Positions 18,194 to 28,725 of a DNA stretch of 64,000 bases are shown here, one piece after another (positions within the stretch are counted from its first letter, which is position 1; every line of letters starts with the position of its first letter). The translations under genes were made by a program, and so were the position numbers. The notes beneath the pieces were generated by a model. The model did not search any database. It saw only the letters and a list, made by a program, of their open reading frames with translations, and was not told where the DNA came from. This stretch comes from an uncultured Lachnospiraceae bacterium (GTDB lineage: Bacteria > Bacillota > Clostridia > Lachnospirales > Lachnospiraceae), in assembly GCA_947177165.1 (NCBI GenBank), contig CAMWTP010000021.1, positions 18,540 to 82,539 of the forward strand, given 5' to 3'.

Positions 18194-21100
18194 TTACATT
18201 CCTCTCAATGGTATTCTATTGAGTCCAGTCAGTTTAACAATCTTTCCAAATGTGATTTTCTGTGGTTCGCTCCTTCCATCTTCTACCCAAAGCTCCCAAT
18301 CCATTGAATAATCCAACACATCTTTCTCTGTTTTATAAAATATCCTAAATTCTTCACCATCAGACGGACGCGCCAATAAATAAATTTGTTTTCCACTTTT
18401 CTTTATAATAAAAATTGTATTGGATACCTGCTGAATTCCACTAATATCATATTCTTCTCTCCCATCCAAATACGAAAGAATATTCTTTTTTGATCTCTCC
18501 AATATTGTTTTAACATACTCAAATGTATCTGGATCATGCTTTGATGACCTGACATATTTACTTGCAAAATCTGCATTTTTAAATGCGGTGTCTAATTCCT
18601 CTTCAGAATCAATTCCTAATTGTAACAATACATCTTGTGTTAATTCAATCTTTTCATCACATTTTTCAACATAATGCATCTGACCTTCGGCAATAAGTTC
18701 CTCTAATCTTTCTGGACTGGATACATTAAATTTCTGCATAAGATGCTTTAAAGTGTCCGCATGTTTTATATCATCTATGATTTGTTCATCATCATATAAA
18801 TAATGTTTATTCCTATACAGATCGGGAAAAATCCCTTTTGCTTTTTCTTCATGATCACGCATCCATATCAACAATTTCTTGAAATTATTTCTGACCCCTT
18901 CTTCCTTTGAACTTCTATTATCATTTACATATTGTATAATTGGCAGCGACAAATCTATGTCGTTTTTCCACCGCCTATCCGGTAAGTCCAAATAAATATC
19001 TTTTATTAATAAATCCGCCTTAATATCATACCCTGCACTAACAGCTAATTCTTTCAGTGTTTCATCAATTTGATTATCAAGGAATATATCATCCTTAATC
19101 ATAAAAGTTCCATTTTGATTCGGAAGGATTGGTTTGGTCGATTTATTTATAAGATTGTCATATCCTATCTTTACAATAAATTCTATAAACTCTGCCAAAA
19201 GCCTGACAGCTGCATCTTGTGATATTTCCATATATTGAGCAAACACTTGAATACAGCCATATTCACTAATTCGATCCGCCACACAAGTTATTGTATATTT
19301 CATGGATTCTTGCAATATCCTATCCGAAACCACTTGCACTTCCACCATTTGATTATCAATTTTCAAAATGCTGTTGGCATAGTGACATATCTGCCTTTGA
19401 ACACCCACGTTATCGTACTTATTATCACATAGCCATACCATCTGAAACAAAATATCACTTTTTTGCTGTTTATCAGCATCATCTAAGTTATTTTCTATCA
19501 GTTTTAATATCTGTTCATCATCATATTCCCCAAACCGAAACCAATCCCTATTTCTAAACTCCAAATTAAGAAGCCATCCTCTGCAATCGTTACCAAGCAG
19601 TTTTAATATATCTTTATATTGATCAAAAATTCCTTTATCAAAATACAATTCTTCTACATAACAAAATACAGCATTTTGATTTGGAATAATATTAATTTGT
19701 TCAGTTGCAACATACGTTTGAAGATTTCTATTATCCTCTATAAGATCAAAATACTGTGATAGCCAAGAACGCCAATCCTTGTCTTTTATTTCTCTCTGTA
19801 ATTGCATGGCATTACCAAAATCATTTATTTGTTTTGTAAGTGATTTAAAAGTGTATCTATTACAATCATTCCATAAAGAATGATACCAATTATGAATATC
19901 TTTCTTACACGGAATCTTTTCAGGCATTATATAATAAAGCAAATCCCATATTTTTTCGCGCATATCTGCTTTAGAATCTGATATTACATATATCTGTTCT
20001 TCATCAAAATAATCCTGTAATTCCATCATAGAATCAACACTAGTATGTATAATTGGTACATGAAGAATTATATTTTTACAATTCTCCACGATATTTTCAA
20101 TCCACTCCTCATCAATCCACTCTCTTTTTCCATATGATCCAATCCGAGTAATATTATAAATTCCTTCCCATTTCTTTTCCGCTGCATATTGAAGTAGCTT
20201 TTTATACAATCTACATGCTGTTTCAATAATGCTACGATTCTGTTCTACTTTATCATCAGCTTTTGATTTACAAGTAAGATAAATACCGTCTCTTGGTTCT
20301 GTTGGGTTGAAATCGCTGGCACAAATTAAAACCGGAAAAGGAAAGTCCTCTGTTCCTATCAAAGGAAAATCGCAGAACAACTTTGACTGCTGTCCTGCAA
20401 AAGGTAGGATATATGCTCCATGTTCCCTACGTTCCAACGCAATGGACACTGTAGTATTTTCTTCCATTAAGTTTAAAACATATATTTTTTTCGACTCTGC
20501 ATCAGATTCATATATTATCTCATGAATTAATGAACCATCCAAACCACACGAAACTGGCTGACTATATTTATATTTCTCCTTAGTAGCTTCAAGAGCAATT
20601 TCTTCAATATCTCTGAGCATAGATAATACAAAAGGAGCTGATACCCTTAAATTATCTATACCTTGCTGTGCTACCTCAACGCCTCCATTATCTAACTTAT
20701 ATTCAAATACTGTGTTATATTCATCTGAAGTAATTTCACCTTCTGTCAATGGCTGACATGCCTGTAATTGATCTACAGCCTTTTCCATAGCAGTAACTAT
20801 TTCATTTTTATCATGACCAGTTCTATCCAATGTGATTTGAAACTTTGAAAATTTAACTTTTTCGACCTCTATAATTCCTGATACATTGACTACTTCTGAC
20901 AATAAATGTGTCGTTATAAATCCTGTTCCAAACTTTCCACTTTCTCTTTCGCTTCCATCATATCTGTCTTTTGATGACGATTGATTAATAAGCGACATCA
21001 CATTTGCCATAGTAAATGGCCTTCCATTATGTCTAAATATTACATTATTATTGATTTTATCAAAATCAATGCTTATTTTAACTTTGCCAGTATCATTACT

Positions 21101-21268
21101 CACATCCTTGGCATTTTGGCATAATTCCCAAATCCATCGTTTAACACTATTTTCATTATTACTATAACGCTGTTTATCCAACAACTGCACAATACGATTA
21201 GCCGCACCTATTCTTAATGAATCATTATCTGCCTTTTGTATATCTCTTTGAAATTGTTCTTTATCCAT
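18194..21268 (-). CDS. sacsin/Hsp90-like GHKL ATPase
   Basis: A 1024-residue protein with an N-terminal Hsp90-type ATP-binding fold: N-box Glu/Asn in RWIWELCQNAKDV (about 45-56), HNGRPF at 80-85 in the place of the DNG motif, and the lid glycine motif GKFGTGF at 111-117. Asn and Gly residues needed for nucleotide binding are present. The other 850 residues are helical with no recognised domain. An AGGTATAT site precedes the ATG. Sacsin-like ATPases occur in bacterial defence islands, but their function there is poorly known. It lies between a HEPN gene and a TIR gene in one operon with a type I RM system, which suggests a chaperone-like or sensor role. Confidence 0.82.
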   Translation of the reverse strand: MDKEQFQRDIQKADNDSLRIGAANRIVQLLDKQRYSNNENSVKRWIWELCQNAKDVSNDTGKVKISIDFDKINNNVIFRHNGRPFTMANVMSLINQSSSKDRYDGSERESGKFGTGFITTHLLSEVVNVSGIIEVEKVKFSKFQITLDRTGHDKNEIVTAMEKAVDQLQACQPLTEGEITSDEYNTVFEYKLDNGGVEVAQQGIDNLRVSAPFVLSMLRDIEEIALEATKEKYKYSQPVSCGLDGSLIHEIIYESDAESKKIYVLNLMEENTTVSIALERREHGAYILPFAGQQSKLFCDFPLIGTEDFPFPVLICASDFNPTEPRDGIYLTCKSKADDKVEQNRSIIETACRLYKKLLQYAAEKKWEGIYNITRIGSYGKREWIDEEWIENIVENCKNIILHVPIIHTSVDSMMELQDYFDEEQIYVISDSKADMREKIWDLLYYIMPEKIPCKKDIHNWYHSLWNDCNRYTFKSLTKQINDFGNAMQLQREIKDKDWRSWLSQYFDLIEDNRNLQTYVATEQINIIPNQNAVFCYVEELYFDKGIFDQYKDILKLLGNDCRGWLLNLEFRNRDWFRFGEYDDEQILKLIENNLDDADKQQKSDILFQMVWLCDNKYDNVGVQRQICHYANSILKIDNQMVEVQVVSDRILQESMKYTITCVADRISEYGCIQVFAQYMEISQDAAVRLLAEFIEFIVKIGYDNLINKSTKPILPNQNGTFMIKDDIFLDNQIDETLKELAVSAGYDIKADLLIKDIYLDLPDRRWKNDIDLSLPIIQYVNDNRSSKEEGVRNNFKKLLIWMRDHEEKAKGIFPDLYRNKHYLYDDEQIIDDIKHADTLKHLMQKFNVSSPERLEELIAEGQMHYVEKCDEKIELTQDVLLQLGIDSEEELDTAFKNADFASKYVRSSKHDPDTFEYVKTILERSKKNILSYLDGREEYDISGIQQVSNTIFIIKKSGKQIYLLARPSDGEEFRIFYKTEKDVLDYSMDWELWVEDGRSEPQKITFGKIVKLTGLNRIPLRGM

Positions 21269-21337
21269 ATATACCTCGTTTTACACTTATCCTGTCTACC
21301 GTCAGTCTCAATTTATGATTTCATCAAACAATTTCTT

Positions 21338-22780
21338 TTAAATACTTTGCATGATATCATCATATTCCCCTGTTCTGCAGTCTTCTTCTTTAATTGCTTG
21401 TCCAAATAGATTTTCGTAATATGCTACAAACCTTCTATCATAAGAAAATCTTTTTTGTATAAGTTCCTTGCTTAATCCAAGATGTATAAGCACTTCTATC
21501 CTGAAAAAGACTTCAAAACAATATGTAATCCCCCGCAAATCTGCTTGACTTAATAGCGGAATATTTTTATGTGACGCATGCGTATAAACATCGCGGTCTT
21601 TTTTTATATTTGTTATTATATCAGTACAATCGCCATTGTCAGTTCCTGATAGTATCATAAAACAATTATTTGTAATTCTATCCAGACATTCTCTAAATCC
21701 TTCCCCATGATCATCGCAATAGTCTGTAATAAATTGTTTATCAGCTGCATCTGCCAACTTCTCCACAATGCTATCTCGAATTTTCTTAAATTCTTTATGG
21801 GCTTTTTTTCTATCTCCTACCCGCTCTATCCCTTCCACCATCTGCATAGCTTTTAAAAAGTTATTCACAGTAAAGATTTGTAATTCATCATCCATCATAA
21901 GCTGTTGATATGCCTCAAATGCCACTTTATCCTCAGCATACAATTCTCCAAACTGACGAATAACTTCATCAATATCTTGATTAAAATCCGAAAGTTTAAA
22001 TATTTTTCTCCGCACATAACTGCGTGAGTCAAAATACTCTCTCTCAAAGATATTTAAGCGTTCTTTGGGAATCATTGGTAGTCCCAAATACTTATAAATT
22101 TCTTCCTCTTGTCGCACTTCTATATTAGTTACTGATATTCTTTCCCCACATAATATTTCCATAAACAAGATGATCTTATGAATTTTGTCCTCAATATCGC
22201 TAATTGATAATGTACACCCCTGTGAACAATTTATTCCGTATTGAATTTCCAATCGTATGTCTGTACCTATGCGTTGTATTTTGGGTGCTACGAAACAAGA
22301 AAAACCATCTTTCTTACCAATTTGCTTCATATGTGTATCTATATGTATTGCTGACTGTATGTGGAAGAAAGTATCTTCTGTATCCAATTTTCCATAAGGC
22401 GCAAGTCCTATCAATTCTACTCCCTCTGTCACTTGCATAGAAAATTCTTCAAAGCAATTATTATGTACGCTACAATATTGGCCGCCCCAAAAGCTTTTCT
22501 TCGCTTCACAAGTAATAGAAAAAACAACATTTTCTACTCCTCTTGTATGTTTGTCAGTAACCCAATACCCAATAATAGTCACATGCTGGTCAACCGTTTT
22601 CAAATAGATAACATCATTATCATTGTGTTTCATCTGTTGATACAATTCTCTGGAAAGTTCTTTTGTTTCTATACTTACGCTATAGTTTTCAGATACTCTA
22701 ATCAATCCCGCTATAGAACATTTTACTTTCCCTATTTGCTCAATTGTGCAACTCTTACAATAATTCAATAACTGTTTCAT
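21338..22780 (-). CDS. HEPN-domain protein, ApeA-like
   Basis: A 480-residue protein following hsdR by 24 bases. The C-terminal third contains RDVYTH (Arg396 to His401), an exact R-X4-H motif of HEPN ribonucleases, in a helical context (LRGITYCFEVFFRIEVLIHL follows). The N-terminal 250 residues are mostly beta-strand and resemble the N-terminal domain of ApeA-type proteins (VIYLKTVDQHVTIIGYW; FSMQVTEGVELIGLAPYG). HEPN RNases cut tRNA or mRNA to halt a phage-infected cell. It precedes the sacsin-like gene by 69 bases and looks like part of the same operon. The HEPN motif is seen; the RNase action is inferred from the family. Confidence 0.75.
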   Translation of the reverse strand: MKQLLNYCKSCTIEQIGKVKCSIAGLIRVSENYSVSIETKELSRELYQQMKHNDNDVIYLKTVDQHVTIIGYWVTDKHTRGVENVVFSITCEAKKSFWGGQYCSVHNNCFEEFSMQVTEGVELIGLAPYGKLDTEDTFFHIQSAIHIDTHMKQIGKKDGFSCFVAPKIQRIGTDIRLEIQYGINCSQGCTLSISDIEDKIHKIILFMEILCGERISVTNIEVRQEEEIYKYLGLPMIPKERLNIFEREYFDSRSYVRRKIFKLSDFNQDIDEVIRQFGELYAEDKVAFEAYQQLMMDDELQIFTVNNFLKAMQMVEGIERVGDRKKAHKEFKKIRDSIVEKLADAADKQFITDYCDDHGEGFRECLDRITNNCFMILSGTDNGDCTDIITNIKKDRDVYTHASHKNIPLLSQADLRGITYCFEVFFRIEVLIHLGLSKELIQKRFSYDRRFVAYYENLFGQAIKEEDCRTGEYDDIMQSI

Positions 22781-22804
22781 GAATACCTTTTACTCCCTGC
22801 TTCC

Positions 22805-25800
22805 TTAATTCTCTAAATTATCTGTCCACATTTCACATTGTGCTATGACTGTCTGAATTGCATCTTCCAACCCTTCCGGAGGGTAATCGTGGCTCTTCAG
22901 TAATCGTTTGACCATTCTCCTCATTCCGGCTCTTGCAGACTCTTTCAGCTGCCAATCTACAGTCCTTGAACTCCGTAACTTCTCCGTCAATTCTCTCGTA
23001 ATCGCAATCAATTCATCATTGGAATAAAAGTCTTTTACTGCCTCCGGTCGTGTCAACGCATCATAAAAAGCAAGTTCTTCGTCAGACAATCCCATATCAT
23101 TACCCTTGTTATGGGCATTGGTTATGTCTTGCGCCATCTTCATTAGTTCAGCAATTACTTCTTCGTTAGTAATCATACCATTCAAATATGATTTAACAAT
23201 ACGGTTAAGCATCTCAGAAAACTGCTGAGACTTTACGAGGTTCGTCCGTTTGTATATACGAACCTGTTCTGCTATCAATTTCTTTAATATTTCGACAGAC
23301 AAATTCTTTTCTGGCATCTTGGAAACCTCTTCCATAAATGCCGTGTTAAACAGATTAAACTCCTTGTCAACGTCCGTAAAAAGGTTAATTACACCGTCAC
23401 TTTGGATGCTCTGCTTCAGTAGTTCGTTTACCTGTGCATTTATCTCCCGCAGAGATATTGCCCCTGGTCTTTTTATTTTTACCAATACTGATCGCACAGT
23501 TTCAAAATATGCTTCTTCACGTCTCTCCTCTGCCGTTGCAATACTTTTTGATAAGGAAAAAGCCTGCTTCATCAAGTATGCTTCAATGATATAGTTTTCT
23601 TTCTGCTTCTCCATTATCGGAGCAGACAAAAAATTCACACCACCCGTGATAAGACTTGCTCTCCTTAAATCACTATCTGTTGTAAGGAACTCCGAAAAAT
23701 CAAAGCCATACATCAGTCCCCTGCAGACAATGAGTTTTTCTTGAAACTTCTTGTAAGCCGTATCTGAAACATTCATGTTGCCATAGTTTTTTCTATCCTG
23801 ATCCGTATATTGTTTCATTGCCAACTTTAAAGCAGAAGCTATGCCAATATAATCGACAATCAAACCACCTTCTTTATCTTGGAACACACGGTTGACACGG
23901 GCTATCGCCTGCATTAAATTATGCCCCTTCATCGGCTTAAACACATACATGGTTGACATTGAAGGAACATCAAATCCTGTCAGCCACATATCTACTACAA
24001 TAGCAATTTTAAATTCGCTATCATTATCCTTAAATTCCCGTGCAAGCCCCTCTCTGTATGCTTTATTCCCAGTATATTTCGTTTTCCATTCATCCGGATC
24101 CTGATTCCCCCCTGTCATGACGATTTTAATTTTATTTTTCCATTCAGGGCGCAATTCATCAATAATATGTTCATATATTTTTACAGCAATCGGACGTGAA
24201 TAGGCAACAATCATTGCTTTTCCCGTTTGTTCATACTGCCGGTATTTTTCATAATGATCAATAATATCCACGCATAACGAATTTATAACTTTCGGAGTTC
24301 CGAGAACGCTATCCATATGTGCCAGCTCACGTTTGCTCTTTTCGATATCGACCTCATTTGCATTCTCTGTAAGTCTTGCATAAGTCGCATCAATCTTTTC
24401 TATAACATCAGAATCTAACTCTAGCTTAACTACGCGGCTTTCATAATAAATCGGACGGGTTGCTCCATCAGCAACCGCTTGTGTCATATCATAGATGTCA
24501 ATATAATTTCCGAACACCTCTAAAGTATTTCTATCATCCAATTCAATCGGTGTTCCCGTAAATCCTATATATGTAGCATTCGGCAATGCATCTCGTACAC
24601 GTCGTGCATTTCCGACTGTTATCTTTCCTGTTTTGGCATTGACTTTTTCTTCAAAGCCATACTGACTGCGGTGTGCTTCATCCGCCATAACAACAATATT
24701 ATGACGAGAATTAAGAGGTTCCTCGCTTTCTTCAAACTTCTGCATAGTGGTAAATATTATACCGTTTGCTTCCCTTCCATCCAGCCAGTCCTTAAGACCA
24801 ATGAGTTTTGACCCCTTCTCCTTTTCTTCATCCGAAAGTTTTCTCTTGTCTGCCTGCACTGGAGTCTGCCGAAGGAAATCCTTACATTTTGCAAATTGAC
24901 TAAATAACTGATCATCAAGATCGTTTCTGTCTGTGATAACAACAACCGTTGGGCTACTCATTGTATATTGTAAAAGATGGATGTAAAAAATCATTGACAG
25001 GGATTTTCCGCTTCCCTGTGTATGCCAAAAAACACCGCCTCTGCCATCTCCACCATCAGCGGACGCTTTTTTCGTAGATTCAACTGCCTTTTTGACAGCA
25101 AAATATTGATGATAGCCTGCGAGAATCTTGGCATCACCATCGGTTTCCTTTGAAAAGCATATGAAGTTACGGATTATGTCGAGAAAGCGTTTTTTCTCAA
25201 ACATCCCCTTAAAAAGTGTCGTAAAATCAGCAAAGCGAGTTTCCTCGTAATCCCCATCTACCGTCTTCCACTCCATAAAGCGATCATAATTCGCCGTTAT
25301 TGTTCCTGCCCTTGTATGAGACTGGTCACTAATTACGCAAAAAGCGTTGTAAATGAAAAAGCTCTCTATAGATTTCATATAATTCTTCATCTGCTTATAC
25401 GCATCTTCAATGGTTACCAAATCTGCTTTTGGCGATTTAAACTCCATTACAACAACTGGCATTCCGTTAAGAAAGATTACAACATCTGGGCGCTTTGTCT
25501 CATATTCCTCATATGACCATTGATTTGCCACAATGAAGCTGTTCATTGATGGGTTGCTATAATCAACAATATTAACTAATGCCCCTTTCGTCTCGCCCTT
25601 TTCCGTGTATGATACCTGCACACCATTTTGTAGATAATCCATAAAGGTTTCATTCTTTGAGACAAGTGACCCAGCTTCATAGTTTTTCAGCTTATAAATA
25701 GCCTCATTTATTGCAGCAGATGGTAGCTTGGGATTAATCATCTCCATCGTACTGCGGAGCTGATCTTCCATCAGAAGGGTATGCGAATCCCGCTGAACAT

Positions 25801-25885
25801 CTGGTCCATACACATAGGTATATCCCAGACCTTCCATCAGTTCTATAACTGAATTTTCATAGCTTGATTCATTGAATCCCAGCAT
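22805..25885 (-). CDS. hsdR: type I restriction enzyme, R subunit (system 1)
   Basis: A 1026-residue motor and nuclease subunit. The nuclease is intact by eye: PD at about 133-134 (KRPDVVIFLNG) and E-F-K at 148-150. Walker A lies in HTQGSGKS (about 288-295), the DEAH box in VVMADEAHRSQ, and motif VI near QAIARVNRVF. The C-terminal helical part should bind HsdM. The start has an AGGAGG site. It follows hsdS by 30 bases and precedes the HEPN gene by 24, so all of these are probably one transcript. No frameshift is seen, so restriction is probably functional. Confidence 0.93.
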   Translation of the reverse strand: MLGFNESSYENSVIELMEGLGYTYVYGPDVQRDSHTLLMEDQLRSTMEMINPKLPSAAINEAIYKLKNYEAGSLVSKNETFMDYLQNGVQVSYTEKGETKGALVNIVDYSNPSMNSFIVANQWSYEEYETKRPDVVIFLNGMPVVVMEFKSPKADLVTIEDAYKQMKNYMKSIESFFIYNAFCVISDQSHTRAGTITANYDRFMEWKTVDGDYEETRFADFTTLFKGMFEKKRFLDIIRNFICFSKETDGDAKILAGYHQYFAVKKAVESTKKASADGGDGRGGVFWHTQGSGKSLSMIFYIHLLQYTMSSPTVVVITDRNDLDDQLFSQFAKCKDFLRQTPVQADKRKLSDEEKEKGSKLIGLKDWLDGREANGIIFTTMQKFEESEEPLNSRHNIVVMADEAHRSQYGFEEKVNAKTGKITVGNARRVRDALPNATYIGFTGTPIELDDRNTLEVFGNYIDIYDMTQAVADGATRPIYYESRVVKLELDSDVIEKIDATYARLTENANEVDIEKSKRELAHMDSVLGTPKVINSLCVDIIDHYEKYRQYEQTGKAMIVAYSRPIAVKIYEHIIDELRPEWKNKIKIVMTGGNQDPDEWKTKYTGNKAYREGLAREFKDNDSEFKIAIVVDMWLTGFDVPSMSTMYVFKPMKGHNLMQAIARVNRVFQDKEGGLIVDYIGIASALKLAMKQYTDQDRKNYGNMNVSDTAYKKFQEKLIVCRGLMYGFDFSEFLTTDSDLRRASLITGGVNFLSAPIMEKQKENYIIEAYLMKQAFSLSKSIATAEERREEAYFETVRSVLVKIKRPGAISLREINAQVNELLKQSIQSDGVINLFTDVDKEFNLFNTAFMEEVSKMPEKNLSVEILKKLIAEQVRIYKRTNLVKSQQFSEMLNRIVKSYLNGMITNEEVIAELMKMAQDITNAHNKGNDMGLSDEELAFYDALTRPEAVKDFYSNDELIAITRELTEKLRSSRTVDWQLKESARAGMRRMVKRLLKSHDYPPEGLEDAIQTVIAQCEMWTDNLEN

Positions 25886-25915
25886 CTATTGATACCTCCT
25901 TAATGGTATAACGGT

Positions 25916-27160
25916 TTAAATAAAAATATCCGAAAGATCAAATTCACCAGACATAAGTTTGGGTAGAAGATTATCACTCAATATTTCTAAATACCTATTC
26001 TCAAGATTGTTTTGATGTATCTGATCATATAATTTATGAAGTAGTTCCGTAAACTTAGATTCCGTTTCCTTATCAGCAATCAACATTGGTAACTTGCTTA
26101 CATTATCGAATCTTATTTGTGGAAAGGTTCCGGACCGCGATTCTGCTTGTAACTGCAACTCATCAATTACATCTTGCGATGTAAGAAAATGATAGAGCCG
26201 CAAATAGTCAAACTTTTTTGACCGTATGACCATCAATTTTGTCGAAACAACATAGTCATCGGCAGGAAAGGTTACTAATGCAAAATGCCTATTAACCGGA
26301 CGAATTTCGCTATAAAGTATATCGTTAGGAACGATGGTTTTTTTGGCTTGTCCAGGCATTTCATTAACTGGCATATAGTCTGAATGGAGAAATCTCCCAT
26401 TTTCAATATCGCTTGTATTAAGGAAGATTAGTTCATCTTTTTTGAATGTATGCTTTATAGAAACGCTTTGGCAAAGATTGCCAAGTAACTCATAATGCCA
26501 ACCTTCGGGAATACTACCATACTCTGTAGAAATATATTTCATGGTAGTGCAAAGTGAGAAATTTTTATACCATGATTTATATATTTCTGACATTTGAGTA
26601 AATAAAACATTGTTTATCTTCTCATTCAATTCTATCTTTTCATTAATGAGTTCTATAATTCCAGCTATTTTTTTCTGGTCATTTAATGCGGGCAAATCAA
26701 ACTCTATCTGACGAAAATTCTTTAATGGTTGCGATAAAGCTGGCACTCCTGTCTGATTAGCAAAAGACAGTATCTTATGTTGGCCTTCACGGGTGTGAAA
26801 GTAAAACACAAGAAACGGCACATACACCTTGTCCTCATCAAAAGTAACTCTAAATTGTCTTTGTGAACATAGGTATGCCTCATATTCAGAATCATCCGGA
26901 ATATATGCAATCTGCCCCAAAGTCCCACTTATCGTCACCACCACATCATGACGATGTGCAATTGACCGACTTAACGAATTCGCTTTTTCTTCCGTCACAA
27001 ATTTAGTTACATTATCTGTAACTTTGTATCCTTTTAGGTTAGCTCCATCTATTATAGGGAAACCACTCTCCACAAAACAAGACACTTTCAAATTTGATCC
27101 AAAAGGACCAGCCGCTATATCTTTAATTACATCATCCAAAATTATTTTTAAAGTTTCCAT
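25916..27160 (-). CDS. hsdS: type I restriction enzyme, S subunit (system 1)
   Basis: A 414-residue specificity subunit with two target-recognition domains (about 5-150 and 205-380), each followed by a conserved helix (KIAGIIELINEKIELNEKINNVL; FTELLHKLYDQIHQNNLENR). The ATG at 27160 is chosen for its GGAGATGCT site, five codons after the upstream in-frame ATG. It lies between hsdM (32-base gap) and hsdR. No repeat tracts or partial hsdS copies adjoin it, unlike system 2, so its specificity looks fixed. Confidence 0.9.
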   Translation of the reverse strand: METLKIILDDVIKDIAAGPFGSNLKVSCFVESGFPIIDGANLKGYKVTDNVTKFVTEEKANSLSRSIAHRHDVVVTISGTLGQIAYIPDDSEYEAYLCSQRQFRVTFDEDKVYVPFLVFYFHTREGQHKILSFANQTGVPALSQPLKNFRQIEFDLPALNDQKKIAGIIELINEKIELNEKINNVLFTQMSEIYKSWYKNFSLCTTMKYISTEYGSIPEGWHYELLGNLCQSVSIKHTFKKDELIFLNTSDIENGRFLHSDYMPVNEMPGQAKKTIVPNDILYSEIRPVNRHFALVTFPADDYVVSTKLMVIRSKKFDYLRLYHFLTSQDVIDELQLQAESRSGTFPQIRFDNVSKLPMLIADKETESKFTELLHKLYDQIHQNNLENRYLEILSDNLLPKLMSGEFDLSDIFI

Positions 27161-27192
27161 AGCATCTCCATACACAATACAAATTTACCGCA

Positions 27193-28725
27193 TCACATAT
27201 CGTATCCTATTGTGTGCAATTTGTTCTTTATTTCATTTTGCAGTTCTATTGAACGGTCAAACAATTCAGACAATTCAGATGTGAGTCTTTTCATTTTGTC
27301 ATCAAAAGGTTCTCCCTCATCATCCTGTTCCTCAATGCCAACATAGCGACCGGGTGTAAGAATATAATCCTGTCTTGCTATATCCTCCGTTTTTACAACA
27401 GCACAATATCCCTTTTCATCTTTCAAAGTGCCTGCTACATAAGATTTATACGTCTCAGCAATTTTTTGTATGTCGCCTTTCTCACCGCTTTCATCCTCTT
27501 TAAAATCCGTCAGTTCGCGCAGACGCCTCGTAACCATTGTCCCCATATTTCGTGCATCAACGAAAAGAGTGTTTCCCGGACGAGCCTTTTTCTTATTAAG
27601 GAACCACAGACATACTGGAATTCCAGTTGTATAAAATAACTGCGTAGGCAGGCTTATGATACAGTCTACAAGATCATCCTCTATTACATTTTTACGAATG
27701 TCTCCCTCACCACCGGACTGCGATGACAGCGATCCGTTAGCCAGTACCATACCTATTTTACCCTCCAATGAGAGGTGCCATATCATATGCTGAAGCCATG
27801 CAAAATTGGCATTACCTGCAGGCGGCATACCATATTTCCATCGCTGATCTTCCTTCAGCTTGTCAGCACCCCACGGTGTGAGATTAAAGGGTGGATTCGC
27901 CATGATGAAATCTGCTTTCATCGTAGGATGTTGGTCATTTAGAAAGGTATCTTCCGGGATTTCTCCAAGGTTTGAATCTATCCCCCTTATAGCAAGATTC
28001 ATCTTTGCCATTTTCCAAGTAGTTGGATTTGACTCCTGGCCAAACACAGAAATATCGTTTATCTTTCCCTGATGGTTATCTATAAACCGGGCGGACTGTA
28101 CAAACATTCCCCCGGCTCCACAACACGGATCATAAATTCGTCCGTTGAAGGGCTGTAATATCTCAACAATAGTCCTTACAACACATGAGGGAGTATAGAA
28201 TTGTCCCGCCTTCTTTCCTTCCTGTTCCGCAAAATTCTTTAAACAGTATTCATATGTACGTCCAAGAAGGTCTTTTTCATCAGTTCCATCATTCATTTGG
28301 ATATTTGTAAAAAGATCAACCACTTCTCCAAGGCGTCTCTTATCAAGTTCTGGTCTTGCAAAATTTTTAGGCAGAATACCCTTTAATTTTTTATTCTCGT
28401 TCTCTATTGCAGACATTGCATCATCAATAACTGTTCCAATTTCCGGCTTATGTGCTGCATCAGCAATATCCTTCCATCTTGCACCCTCCGGGACAAAGAA
28501 AATCCCTTTATAGTCATATTCGTCACGGTCCTCTTCGAATCCCTCACCCTCATCAATAAGTTCCTGATAGCGAATCTCGAAGCTATCTGATATATATTTT
28601 AAAAAAATCAATCCTAGAATGACATTTTTGTATTCCGAAGCATCCATATTGCCACGCAGTACACACGCTGCATCCCATATTTCTTTCTCAAATCCGATAT
28701 CCGCAGTGTTCTTATTGTCAGCCAT
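27193..28725 (-). CDS. hsdM: type I restriction enzyme, M subunit (system 1)
   Basis: A 510-residue N6-adenine methyltransferase. An N-terminal helical HsdM_N domain (IWDAACVLRGNMDASEY) precedes the SAM site in YDPCCGAGGMF and the catalytic NPPF in MANPPFNL. The ATG at 28725 has a GGAGAG site and overlaps the XRE gene end by eight bases, so the regulator and methylase are coupled. With HsdS it should modify the host DNA against HsdR. Confidence 0.94.
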   Translation of the reverse strand: MADNKNTADIGFEKEIWDAACVLRGNMDASEYKNVILGLIFLKYISDSFEIRYQELIDEGEGFEEDRDEYDYKGIFFVPEGARWKDIADAAHKPEIGTVIDDAMSAIENENKKLKGILPKNFARPELDKRRLGEVVDLFTNIQMNDGTDEKDLLGRTYEYCLKNFAEQEGKKAGQFYTPSCVVRTIVEILQPFNGRIYDPCCGAGGMFVQSARFIDNHQGKINDISVFGQESNPTTWKMAKMNLAIRGIDSNLGEIPEDTFLNDQHPTMKADFIMANPPFNLTPWGADKLKEDQRWKYGMPPAGNANFAWLQHMIWHLSLEGKIGMVLANGSLSSQSGGEGDIRKNVIEDDLVDCIISLPTQLFYTTGIPVCLWFLNKKKARPGNTLFVDARNMGTMVTRRLRELTDFKEDESGEKGDIQKIAETYKSYVAGTLKDEKGYCAVVKTEDIARQDYILTPGRYVGIEEQDDEGEPFDDKMKRLTSELSELFDRSIELQNEIKNKLHTIGYDM

